Below are positions 55,579 to 64,000 of a stretch of DNA of 64,000 nucleotides, piece after piece. The notes under the pieces were generated by a model that was given only the letters and a program-made list of their open reading frames with translations, ran no database searches and was not told the origin of the DNA. A program made the translations under genes and the position numbers. Each line of letters starts with the position of its first letter. Within the stretch, counting starts at the first letter, position 1. The DNA comes from Pseudoxanthomonas sacheonensis (GTDB lineage Bacteria; Pseudomonadota; Gammaproteobacteria; Xanthomonadales; Xanthomonadaceae): the NCBI RefSeq assembly GCF_010093305.1, contig NZ_PDWS01000021.1, forward strand, positions 1 to 64,000. Reading direction: 5' to 3'.

Positions 55579-56946
55579 TCAGTACCTCTCAAACCCCCGC
55601 CGCAATTCCCAATCGGTCACCCGGCGATCGCATTCCGATTGCTCCCATTCGGCCGTATGCACGTAATGATCGACCACTTCATCGCCTAGCGCCTTGCGCA
55701 GCATCTTCGATCCACGTAACGCATCGGTGGCGTCGCGCAGAGTCTTGGATACTTCCGGCAGTTTCTCGCCGCCATAGGCATCGCCGGAGAATGGTTTGCC
55801 CAATTTCAGTTTCTCGTCGATGCCGGCCAACCCGGCCGCGATCAAAGCCGCATAGGCCAGATAGGGGTTGAGGTCGGCGCCTCCGATCCGGCATTCGATA
55901 CGGATGCCCTTGCCGCCTTCACCGCACAGGCGGAAACCGGCGGTACGGTTGTCCACGCTCCACACCGCCTTGGTGGGTGCGAAAGTGCCCGCCTGGAATC
56001 GTTTGTAGGAATTGATGTACGGCGCCAGGAACCAGGTGATGTCGCGCGCGTATTTGACTTGCCCCGCCACCCAGGCCCGCATCAGCTCCGACATGCCGTA
56101 CTCGGCCTTGGGGTCCAGGAATAGCGGCTTGCCGGTCTTGACGCTCCACAGCGAGTTGTGGATATGGCTGCTGGAGCCGGCCAGGTCGTAACGCCACTTG
56201 GCCATGAAGGTGATGGCTTTGCCGTGCTGCATGGCGATCTCCTTGCAGCCGTTCTTCATGATCGCGTGGCGGTCGGCCATTTCCAGCGCTTCGGCGTAGC
56301 GCACGTTGATCTCTTCCTGGCCAGGACCCCATTCGCCCTTGGTGTTCTCCACCGGAATTCCCGCCGCCTGCATGCCCTTGCGCATCGCGCGCATCACCGG
56401 TTCCTCGCGGGTGGTCTGCAGGATGTGGTAATCCTCGATGTAATAGCCGGCGGTCTTCGGATTGCGGTAGTCGCGGGCGTGGATGTCCACGTAGCTTTCG
56501 TCGAACAGATAGAACTCCAGCTCCGAAGCGAACATGCCCACGTAGCCGCGCTCGGCCAGCCGCGCGATCTGTTTCTTGAGGATGGCGCGTGGACTGTGCG
56601 GCAGGTCGTGGTGCTCATGATCCAGCACGTCGCATAGAACCAGCGCCGTGCCTTCCAGCCACGGGATGCGGCGCAAGGTTCCCAGGTCGGGCTTGAGCGC
56701 GAAATCGCCGTACCCCTTGTCCCAGCTTGCCGCGGCGTAGCCGGGCACCGGTTCCATGTCGATGTCGTCGGCCAGCAGGTAATTGCAGCCGTGGGTCTCG
56801 TCGTGCGCACTGTCGATGAAGAACTCGGCCTGGAAACGCTTTCCGATCAGGCGGCCCTGCATGTCGACCATGCAGGCCAGCACGGTATCGATGCTGCCGT
56901 CGGCGACGGCACGTTTGAGTTCGGAGAAGCTAAAGGGTGCGGTCAT
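55579..56946 (-). CDS. glutamine-synthetase-like ligase (gamma-glutamylamine synthetase)
   Basis: 455 aa, GS superfamily. Beta-grasp N domain (SDGSIDTVLACMVDMQGRLIGKRF), metal-binding Glu in FASELEFYLF, GP-G-EEINVRYAEALEMAD and the Gly/His segment AGSSSHIHNSLW, then NRTAGFRLCGEGGKGIRIECRIGGADLNPY. The divergence from GlnA and the genomic context favour gamma-glutamylation of an amine (PuuA/GlnA4-like) rather than glutamine synthesis. Confidence 0.85.
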   Translation of the reverse strand: MTAPFSFSELKRAVADGSIDTVLACMVDMQGRLIGKRFQAEFFIDSAHDETHGCNYLLADDIDMEPVPGYAAASWDKGYGDFALKPDLGTLRRIPWLEGTALVLCDVLDHEHHDLPHSPRAILKKQIARLAERGYVGMFASELEFYLFDESYVDIHARDYRNPKTAGYYIEDYHILQTTREEPVMRAMRKGMQAAGIPVENTKGEWGPGQEEINVRYAEALEMADRHAIMKNGCKEIAMQHGKAITFMAKWRYDLAGSSSHIHNSLWSVKTGKPLFLDPKAEYGMSELMRAWVAGQVKYARDITWFLAPYINSYKRFQAGTFAPTKAVWSVDNRTAGFRLCGEGGKGIRIECRIGGADLNPYLAYAALIAAGLAGIDEKLKLGKPFSGDAYGGEKLPEVSKTLRDATDALRGSKMLRKALGDEVVDHYVHTAEWEQSECDRRVTDWELRRGFERY

Positions 56947-57012
56947 TTCGGTTTCCGTGAGTGGGAAGCAGGCGGCGGCGCCTGCGCGCCGCCGCTCTCC
57001 GTAATCGATTGC

Positions 57013-58503
57013 TCAGGCGCCGTTTTCCGGCTTGTGCTCCAACGCGAATTCCTCTTCCGGCGACAGGATCAGGCGATGGCGCCCGCGCACGGCGAAGTAC
57101 AGGATGCCGACCACGAACCAGATCGCCACCCACATGACCGCGGTGCTGTAGGCGGGGTCCTTGATCTGGTAGAAAAGCGTGACCACGGCGATGATCATGG
57201 TCATCGCCGCGCCGAATACGCCGAACGGGCTCCGGTACGGGCGGTGGATGTTCGGCAGTTTCCTGCGCAGCACGATGAAGGACAGCGCCTGCATGAAGTA
57301 GCTGAACATCGCACCGAATACCGCCATGTTCAGCAGCGTGGCGCCGATCTTCTTGCCCCCTTCCTCCGCGCCCAGGCCGAACCACAACGCGAACATCACC
57401 GCCAACGCCACCACTGCGCCGAAGACCATGGCCACGTGCGGCGTCTTGCGTGTGCCGTGGGTAAGCGAAAGGCCCGGCGGGAAATAGCCGGCGCGGGCCA
57501 GGGAATAGACCTGCCGGCCCTTGGCGAAGATGATGGTGTGGAAGCTGGCCACCAATCCCAGCACGGCCACTGCAGCCAGCAGTTTCGCTGTGCCTTCGCC
57601 GTAGATCGCGCGGAAACCGTCAAGCAAAGGTTCGCCCGACGTCGCCAGCTTGAAAGAACCGATGCCAGCCACGGCAGGATTCAGCCACATGATCATGAAC
57701 GCAGAAACGATCAGCGTGAACATGCCAAGGATGATGCCCTTGGGCATGTCGCGTTTCGGATCCATCGATTCTTCCGCGGCCAGCGGCAGTTGTTCGATGG
57801 CAAGGAACAGCCACACTGCGAACGGCAGTGCCTTCAGTACGCCTTCCCAGCCGAATGGAAACCACGAGCCGCCGCCCTCGGCCAACTCTATCGGCGCGCC
57901 ATCGGGGCCGGCACCGATGTTCAGCGCCCAGCGATCGAAATCGATATGCGGCAGCGCGCTGATCCAGAACACCACCAGGCAGCCCAGCGCCAGCAAGGTC
58001 ACGACCAAGGTGATGCGGAAGGAGAGTTCCACGCCGATGACGTTCAGGCCGACGAACAATATGTAGAACCCGATCCACCAAAGAGGCTGCGCTTCGGCGG
58101 GCGTGCCGAAGATTCCTCCCATGTAGCTGCCGATGAAGAACACGATCACCGCCGGGGTCAGCACGTATTCCACGTTCTCGGACAATCCGGTGAGGAATCC
58201 TCCCCATGGGCCCATCGCGGTACGCGCGAACGAATAGGCCGCGCCGGTGTGCGGCAATGCCGGGCTCATTTCGGCGATGGAGAAGGTCAGGCCCAGATAC
58301 ATCACCGCGATGATGATGCCGGCCACCAGCATGCTGCCCCAGCCGTTGGCCAGGCCGAAATTCCAGCCGGAGAAATGGCCGGAGATCACTGCGCCAACGC
58401 CCAGCGCCCACAACGACCACACGCCGGCATAGCGCCGCAATCCGCGTTTCTCGAAATAACTCTGGTCTACCTTGGTGTATTGGATACTCGATGGTTCGGA
58501 CAT
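57013..58503 (-). CDS. APC family permease, ethanolamine permease type
   Basis: 496 aa, twelve hydrophobic segments. N-terminal block GVGAVISGHFSGWNFGLANGWG is the hallmark of Eat-type ethanolamine permeases of the APC superfamily; the rest fits too (SPALPHTGAAYSFARTAMGPWGGFLTG). AAGGGGAT lies before ATG 58503. Third-partner gene of the amine operon: imports the substrate. Confidence 0.88.
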   Translation of the reverse strand: MSEPSSIQYTKVDQSYFEKRGLRRYAGVWSLWALGVGAVISGHFSGWNFGLANGWGSMLVAGIIIAVMYLGLTFSIAEMSPALPHTGAAYSFARTAMGPWGGFLTGLSENVEYVLTPAVIVFFIGSYMGGIFGTPAEAQPLWWIGFYILFVGLNVIGVELSFRITLVVTLLALGCLVVFWISALPHIDFDRWALNIGAGPDGAPIELAEGGGSWFPFGWEGVLKALPFAVWLFLAIEQLPLAAEESMDPKRDMPKGIILGMFTLIVSAFMIMWLNPAVAGIGSFKLATSGEPLLDGFRAIYGEGTAKLLAAVAVLGLVASFHTIIFAKGRQVYSLARAGYFPPGLSLTHGTRKTPHVAMVFGAVVALAVMFALWFGLGAEEGGKKIGATLLNMAVFGAMFSYFMQALSFIVLRRKLPNIHRPYRSPFGVFGAAMTMIIAVVTLFYQIKDPAYSTAVMWVAIWFVVGILYFAVRGRHRLILSPEEEFALEHKPENGA

Positions 58504-58542
58504 TTCCAATCCCCTTGCAGTGGCTACAACGGTGGAGTGTGG

Positions 58543-59343
58543 TTAACGACGTCCGCCGCCCCCCTCCGCGGCGTGGACATCCTCGAGGGCGCGCAGCAGC
58601 AGCGGCGCCAGCCGTTCGGCCCAGGACAGTTGCCCCGGGGTGTCGCGGATCAGGTCGTTGCGGATTTCCAGCATCACGCAGGGCAGGCCATTGGCTTCGG
58701 CATGGCGTTCCAGCGTGTGGTACACGCCGTCGCGCGGCGCATACGGTTGGTTGTCGCCCACTTCAAGTCCGGCATCCGCGCGCAAGGCGCGCAGCAGCGG
58801 GTCGGCCATGCGGCGGTCGCGATGCGACAGCACGCCCACCTGCCAGCGGCGCGGCACGCCTTTGAACACGGGGGTGAAAGAGTGGATTGAAATCATCGCC
58901 GTAGGTTTGCGCGCGGCGACACGCGCGGCCACGACGGTTTCTATTTCGCGGTGATAGGGCGCGTAGATCCAGTCGCGCCGGTGCTGGCGCTCGATCGTGT
59001 CGATCGCATGATTGCCGCGGATGACGGTGTCTTCGCTGGTGACGACGATCGAATCGTGCGCGTCGGTATCCCGGTTCACATCCAGCAGCAGGCGCGAGAC
59101 GGTAGGGTGCAGCAGCGGCGCGTCCAGCAGCCCGGAGAGCTGTTCGGCCAAGCCCAGCGCGCCGATATCCCAAGCGATGTGACGCTGCAGGTCCGCCGCC
59201 GGCAATCCCAGGCCGGCGTAGGCGCGCGGGATGTGCGCGCTGGCGTGGTCGCAGGTCAGCACGAACGCGCCGCCGCCGTCGCGATTGCTCACCGCCACCG
59301 CGCTGCCTGTCACGTCCGATGCGCTGACCGCCGCCATTGCCAT
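58543..59343 (-). CDS. N-formylglutamate amidohydrolase family protein
   Basis: 266 aa, FGase family. Typical CDHASAHIPRAYAGLGL, VSRLLLDVNRD, MISIHSFTPVFKG and MLEIRNDL motifs with the His/Glu metal ligands. First gene of the leftward operon; it may split off the gamma-glutamyl group or an acyl group at the end of the route. Not closely similar to the second paralogue at 60588. Confidence 0.85.
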   Translation of the reverse strand: MAMAAVSASDVTGSAVAVSNRDGGGAFVLTCDHASAHIPRAYAGLGLPAADLQRHIAWDIGALGLAEQLSGLLDAPLLHPTVSRLLLDVNRDTDAHDSIVVTSEDTVIRGNHAIDTIERQHRRDWIYAPYHREIETVVAARVAARKPTAMISIHSFTPVFKGVPRRWQVGVLSHRDRRMADPLLRALRADAGLEVGDNQPYAPRDGVYHTLERHAEANGLPCVMLEIRNDLIRDTPGQLSWAERLAPLLLRALEDVHAAEGGGGRR

Positions 59344-59379
59344 GGGTCGTCCGCCTTCATGTAACGAAAAGTACAAAAC

Positions 59380-59432
59380 GGAAAAGGATTGCCTTTCCTG
59401 AAGAAAGTCTAACAATAGGGGGCAGTTGTCAA
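59380..59432 (-). promoter_or_regulatory. promoter and RpiR operator candidate for the amine operon
   Basis: On the minus strand, TTGACA (59432-59427) precedes TAGACT (59411-59406) with a 15-nt gap, and the inverted repeat GGAAA-N9-TTTCC (59380-59398) lies just downstream at the expected start site. This would suit repression by the divergent RpiR protein. Confidence 0.4.
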
Positions 59433-59448
59433 GTCGGAGGGAGGGATC

Positions 59449-60363
59449 ATGCGGACGGTCATGGAGAGATTGCGCGACGGCTTGGCGGGTTTTCCCGCCA
59501 GCGAGCGGCGGGTGGCGCAGCGGATCCTGGCCGATTACCCCATCGCCGGCCTGCAGAGCGCCAGCGATCTGGCCCGCGAAGTCGGCGTCAGCGCGCCCAG
59601 CGTCCTGCGCATGGTGGCGCGGATGGGATTCGCCTCGTACCCGGATTTCCAGCGGGTCATGCGCGAAGAACTCACCGCCCAGCTGAGTTCCCCCCTGAGC
59701 AAATCGCCCGCCGCCGCACGCCGGGGCAGTGGCGCGGCCGCGCCGCGGCTGCAGAAATTCGCGACCGTGCTGGAAGGCAACCTGCACGAAACCTTCAGCC
59801 ACCTGCCGGCCACCGAGTTCGACCAGGTCGTGCGCCTGCTCGCCGACCGCCGCAATCGCCTGCATCTGATCGGCGGGCGTTTCACCGATGCGCTGGCGCG
59901 CTACCTGTCGGTGCAGCTGCGCATCCTGCGTCCGGGCATCAACCATCTGGAGGACCAGGAAGACAACTGGTACGACCAGGTGCTGGACATGGGCAAGCGC
60001 GATGTGCTGCTCGTGTTCGACATCCGTCGCTATCAGTCCAGCCTGCTGCGCCTGGCCCAGGCCGCCAGCAAGCGCCAGGCCAAGGTGGTGCTGGTCACCG
60101 ATCAATGGCTGTCGCCGATCTCGCGCCTGGCTACCCATGTGCTGCCGGCACGGGTGGCGGTTCCCTCGGTGTGGGATTCCAGCGTGGCCTTGATGGCCAT
60201 AGCCGAAGCGCTGCTGGCCGAAACCACCGAACAAGATTGGGAGTACGGACAGAAGCGCATGCGCGAGCTGGAAGCGGTGCGCGGTCCCGCGTCCGGATTT
60301 CCTGGAGCTCTGCCAGCGGCCGAAGAGCTGCCGAAGAAAGCCGCGCGAGCGCGCAAAAGCTAA
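59449..60363 (+). CDS. MurR/RpiR family transcriptional regulator
   Basis: 304 aa. N-terminal RpiR helix-turn-helix (about 6-75: FPASERRVAQRILADYP..., SASDLAREVGVSAPSVLRMVARMGF). The C-terminal SIS domain (about 125-250) contains GRFTDALARYLSVQ. The effector is unknown; SIS domains bind phosphosugars or amine derivatives. Divergent from the amine operon by 105 nt, so a local regulator. Confidence 0.88.
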   Translation: MRTVMERLRDGLAGFPASERRVAQRILADYPIAGLQSASDLAREVGVSAPSVLRMVARMGFASYPDFQRVMREELTAQLSSPLSKSPAAARRGSGAAAPRLQKFATVLEGNLHETFSHLPATEFDQVVRLLADRRNRLHLIGGRFTDALARYLSVQLRILRPGINHLEDQEDNWYDQVLDMGKRDVLLVFDIRRYQSSLLRLAQAASKRQAKVVLVTDQWLSPISRLATHVLPARVAVPSVWDSSVALMAIAEALLAETTEQDWEYGQKRMRELEAVRGPASGFPGALPAAEELPKKAARARKS

Positions 60364-60367
60364 TCCC

Positions 60368-60446
60368 CGTGGGAGTGCCGTCCCGGCGCGAGCTTTTCAG
60401 CCTTGAGCCACAGCATCAGAGCTCGCGCCGGGACGGCGCTCCCACG
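60368..60446. repeat. inverted repeat type CGTGGGAGTGCCGTCCCGGCGCGAGCT
   Basis: 27-bp arms (60368-60394, 60420-60446) with one mismatch, right after the RpiR gene. Confidence 0.82.
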
Positions 60447-60587
60447 TAGCCGTTCACCTCAGGTGTCGGCAAGGCAGTTCGGGTTGGATCAAGCGTTCCA
60501 ATTCGTCATGGGGCATGCGCACCGGGTCCATGACGCCGCCGACTCAACCGAGCCACGCGAAACGACGAACGCCGGTAAACTTAGCGC

Positions 60588-61364
60588 ATGGAAACCTACA
60601 CGCTGCATCGCGGCACAGCGCCGCTGCTGATTAGCCTGCCGCATGACGGTATGGTTGTTCCGGACGAGATCTCGATACGCCTGACCGACAGCGCGCGCCG
60701 CGTGCCGGACACCGACTGGCACGTCTCTAAACTCTACGATTTCGCGCGCGGGCTCGGCGCTTCGATGATCGTTCCCCACTATTCGCGTTACGTGATCGAC
60801 CTCAACCGTCCACCGGACGATGTGTCCCTGTATCCTGGGCAGAACACCACCGGCCTGTGTCCGCATGTGCAGTTCAGCGGCGAACCGGTCTATCGCGACG
60901 GTCAGGACCCCGACGAAGCCGAGGTGGCCGAACGCGTCGAGCGCTACTGGCGCCCGTACCACCGCGCGCTGGCGGGCGAACTGCAACGCATCCATGCGCA
61001 GCATGGCCGCGCCGGGCTGTGGGAAGGGCACTCCATCAAAGGCGTGGTGCCGTTCCTGTTCGAAGGCCGGCTGCCGGACCTCAATCTGGGAACCGCGGGG
61101 GGCACGAGCTGCTCCGCATCGCTCCAGTCGCGACTGGAATCGGTGCTGGAATCGCAGGATCGCCACGACTTCATAGTCAATGGTCGTTTCAAGGGCGGCT
61201 ACATCACCCGCCAGTACGGCGATCCGGCGCAGAACATCCAGGCAGTGCAGTTGGAAATCAGCCAGCGCATCTACATGGACGAAGACAGTTTCGAATGGGA
61301 TGCCGGCAAGGCGGCGCGCACGCAGATGGTGTTGCGGGAGTTGCTGGGCCAAATGCTGGCATGA
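60588..61364 (+). CDS. hutG: N-formylglutamate deformylase (HutG type)
   Basis: 258 aa. FGase/HutG signature: LLISLPHDGMVVPDEI, then YVIDLNRPPDDVSLYPGQNTTGLCP, WEGHSIKG and QLEISQRIYMDE. HutG splits N-formylglutamate to formate and glutamate at the end of histidine degradation, but no other hut gene is nearby. The stop overlaps the next ORF as ATGA. Confidence 0.87.
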   Translation: METYTLHRGTAPLLISLPHDGMVVPDEISIRLTDSARRVPDTDWHVSKLYDFARGLGASMIVPHYSRYVIDLNRPPDDVSLYPGQNTTGLCPHVQFSGEPVYRDGQDPDEAEVAERVERYWRPYHRALAGELQRIHAQHGRAGLWEGHSIKGVVPFLFEGRLPDLNLGTAGGTSCSASLQSRLESVLESQDRHDFIVNGRFKGGYITRQYGDPAQNIQAVQLEISQRIYMDEDSFEWDAGKAARTQMVLRELLGQMLA

Positions 61365-62320
61365 GCGAGGCGGCGCCTGTTCCGGACGAAACGCTGCCCG
61401 TAGACGTTCCGCCGCAACCGCCTTCACGGCCGGGACATCCCTGGTCGGGCGTCGCATTGGCCCTGTTCGGCGCTGTCGCGTTTTCCGGCAAGGCCATCAT
61501 CGTCAAGCTCGGCTATCGCCACGGCGCCGACGCCATCACCTTGCTGGCACTGCGCATGCTGGTGGCGCTTCCGTTCTTCGCGATGATGGCGTGGTGGGCC
61601 AGGCGCGACTCGCAACGTTTCCGTTTGCGCGGAAGCGACAGGTGGAAAGTGGTCGGGCTGGGTTTCAGTGGTTACTACCTGGCCAGCTTCCTGGATTTCG
61701 CGGGTCTGCAGTACATCACCGCCACGCTTGAGCGGTTGATCCTGTATCTCACTCCGACACTGGTGCTCCTGATCAGCGCGTTGTTGTTCAAGCGCAGACC
61801 CGCGCGACGCCAGCTGTGGGCGCTGGCGGTAAGCTACATTGGTGTGGCGCTGGCTTTCGGACATGATCTGGAGCTTGGCGGCAATGGCATTGCGTTGGGC
61901 GGCCTGCTCGTGTTCCTCAGTGCGCTCAGTTATGCGGCTTATCTGGTCGGCAGCGGCGAAGTGGTGGCGCGGGTCGGCGCGGTACGCCTGACCGCCTATG
62001 CCAGTGCGGTGGCCGCAGGATTCTGCATCCTGCATTTCCTGCTGGTGCGGCCTTGGCACTCGCTGTTGGAACTGCCGCACGAGGTTTACGGGCTGTCGTT
62101 GCTCAACGGTACGCTGTGCACGGTATTGCCGGTACTGGCCACGATGATGGCGGTACAAAGGCTCGGTTCTGCGCTGGCCTCTCAACTCGGCATGATCGGC
62201 CCGGTTTCGACCATCGTGCTCAGTCTGTTTCTGCTCGGTGAGCCGATGGGTGTGTGGCAGATCGTCGGCACGGTGCTGGTGTTGACCGGCGTGTTTACGG
62301 TGACGCGGCCGGCGAAATAA
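61361..62320 (+). CDS. EamA/DMT family transporter
   Basis: 319 aa, ten hydrophobic segments with two EamA repeats after a 30-residue polar N terminus. Start ATG 61361 overlaps the deformylase stop by ATGA, so the two are coupled. Probable metabolite exporter. Confidence 0.87.
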   Translation: MSEAAPVPDETLPVDVPPQPPSRPGHPWSGVALALFGAVAFSGKAIIVKLGYRHGADAITLLALRMLVALPFFAMMAWWARRDSQRFRLRGSDRWKVVGLGFSGYYLASFLDFAGLQYITATLERLILYLTPTLVLLISALLFKRRPARRQLWALAVSYIGVALAFGHDLELGGNGIALGGLLVFLSALSYAAYLVGSGEVVARVGAVRLTAYASAVAAGFCILHFLLVRPWHSLLELPHEVYGLSLLNGTLCTVLPVLATMMAVQRLGSALASQLGMIGPVSTIVLSLFLLGEPMGVWQIVGTVLVLTGVFTVTRPAK

Positions 62321-62695
62321 GCGAGCCGGGATCGTTCAAACCTCGAGTGAAATCGGATTCTTCTGAGGTCCGTTGAAATTTTTTGATATTGATCTGCTTT
62401 CCGCGGGCACGCAGAGTGCGTGGATCTGCACCTCCTGATGTGACGGAAGTGAACCTGGTTCCTGACACGAACATTGTCGGGAACTTCCGAATTCGAACGA
62501 ATATTACCCTGGCCTCTTTATTAAGTAAAAAATAATGAAAATTAGCGACATTAATAAAGAAATTCAAAAAAATGCAGATCCGACATTAGTAATCCCGGCT
62601 ATGTCACTCATGCGTGCTCAAGTCATAATTATCTGCAATCACCCATCGCCTGGCCCGCGCGTTTTTCCATCAAGCCAATCCTTTAAGAGATCCAA
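62321..62695. other. AT-rich intergenic region upstream of the H-NS-like gene
   Basis: 375 nt with clearly lower GC than the rest, particularly 62500-62650 (A/T-runs such as TTAAGTAAAAAATAATGAAAAT). Holds an imperfect hairpin GTTCCTGACA / TGTCGGGAAC (62458-62484). An antisense frame through it (62295-62567) looks spurious. Probably promoter/curved DNA recognised by the neighbouring nucleoid protein. Confidence 0.6.
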
Positions 62696-63100
62696 ATGAG
62701 CAAACCCACCTTCGATTCCATCGCATCCGCCAAAGCCAAGCTTGCCGAAGAGCTGAAAAAACTCGAAGCGCAAGAAGCGAACCTGCTTGAGCAAGAAGCT
62801 TCCCATGCCTTCTTGCAGGTGTCCGACCTATTGAGCCGGTTCGGTCAGCACTTCACTGCCAAGCAAAAAGCGGACATCGCAGCCCAGGTGGGCAGGCCCA
62901 GCGGTGGCCCCGCGCGTGGCGTGAAGGCAACACACTCCAAAAAAGAGATCGCGCCGAAATATTGGCTGCCGCATACCCAGGAAACCTGGACAGGTCGCGG
63001 CCGCACCCCCAGGGCATTCGCTGCGTGGGAAGGAACAGCGGCTTACAAAGAATGGAAAGCCAAGCATCCAGACGAGAAATTCCCGAAATACCCTGGATAA
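62696..63100 (+). CDS. H-NS histone family nucleoid protein
   Basis: 134 aa. The N terminus is a Lys/Glu/Ala-rich coiled-coil oligomerisation segment (ASAKAKLAEELKKLEAQEANLLEQE). The C-terminal DNA-binding motif is TWTGRGRTPRAF, matching the H-NS/BpH3-type GRG hook (T-W-x-GRGR-x-P); it is followed by an uncommon extension (WKAKHPDEKFPKYPG). It binds AT-rich DNA and silences horizontally acquired genes. AAGAGA precedes ATG 62696. Confidence 0.85.
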   Translation: MSKPTFDSIASAKAKLAEELKKLEAQEANLLEQEASHAFLQVSDLLSRFGQHFTAKQKADIAAQVGRPSGGPARGVKATHSKKEIAPKYWLPHTQETWTGRGRTPRAFAAWEGTAAYKEWKAKHPDEKFPKYPG

Positions 63101-63176
63101 CGGTGACGAATGGAAAAGGGTTCGTCTCTGGATGCCCTGCGCCGTCGCCACGGCAGACAATAGGGAATAGCCGTTT

Positions 63177-64000
<824 letters not shown>

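Noticed and set aside
56791..58890. 699-codon forward ORF opposite the permease and amidohydrolase genes
   Set aside because: A high-GC mirror frame, rich in His, Gln and Arg; covers several real genes.
62295..62567. 90-codon reverse ORF in the AT-rich region
   Set aside because: It starts in AT-rich DNA without ribosome site, ends in the EamA gene, and shows no similarity I know; probably spurious.

Overview
The window is chromosomal DNA of a high-GC gammaproteobacterium, most likely in the Xanthomonadaceae/Lysobacteraceae (Lysobacter, Luteimonas or Pseudoxanthomonas type). This rests on the gene content (L2-like class A beta-lactamase, RluF, LpxR, intracellular PHB depolymerase, ParE, H-NS-like protein) and on many short intergenic inverted-repeat elements; no 16S gene is present. 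There is no prophage, IS element, CRISPR array, tRNA or rRNA. Genes are closely packed on both strands and many neighbours overlap by ATGA or GTGA.

Left third (1-22 kb): a MATE exporter, a DUF1615 lipoprotein, an SRPBCC protein, secreted beta-propeller and GH16 proteins, DUF1428 and MOSC proteins, an SDR/methyltransferase pair with a divergent TetR regulator, a VOC-family gene remnant, a class A beta-lactamase, acetyltransferase/epimerase/DUF1697 genes, a ClpP-like lipoprotein, GIY-YIG and S4 proteins, an ECF-type sigma factor with a membrane partner, a fatty-acid desaturase, a DEAD-box helicase with a C9 tract in its 5' end, and a three-gene operon of two membrane proteins and an SdpR-type ArsR repressor.

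Middle (22-49 kb): RluF, DMT transporters, TfoX-like, DUF72/VOC/AraC cluster, LpxR, RraA, ABC exporter, DUF885 and DUF2785 proteins, LysR/EamA pair, periplasmic cyclophilin, PadR/HAAS pair, PhaZ, HemJ-like protein, alkaline phosphatase, DAACS symporter, a BASS-family transporter flanked by two paralogous membrane proteins, a thioesterase and two adjacent NlpC/P60 hydrolases.

Right end (49-64 kb): SlyD, a DadA-like oxidase coupled to glutathione reductase, and then the most coherent metabolic locus. A leftward operon encodes an N-formylglutamate-amidohydrolase-family protein, an ethanolamine-type permease, a glutamine-synthetase-like ligase, an aldehyde dehydrogenase and an iron alcohol dehydrogenase, opposite a divergent RpiR regulator followed by a second amidohydrolase and an EamA transporter. 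It reads as a gamma-glutamylation route for ethanolamine or another amine. An H-NS-like gene behind an AT-rich region and the 3' part of parE close the window.

Repeats: at least a dozen inverted-repeat elements of about ten sequence types sit in the gaps. Three of them provide the TAG stop codon of the adjoining gene, and one is nested in the loop of another.
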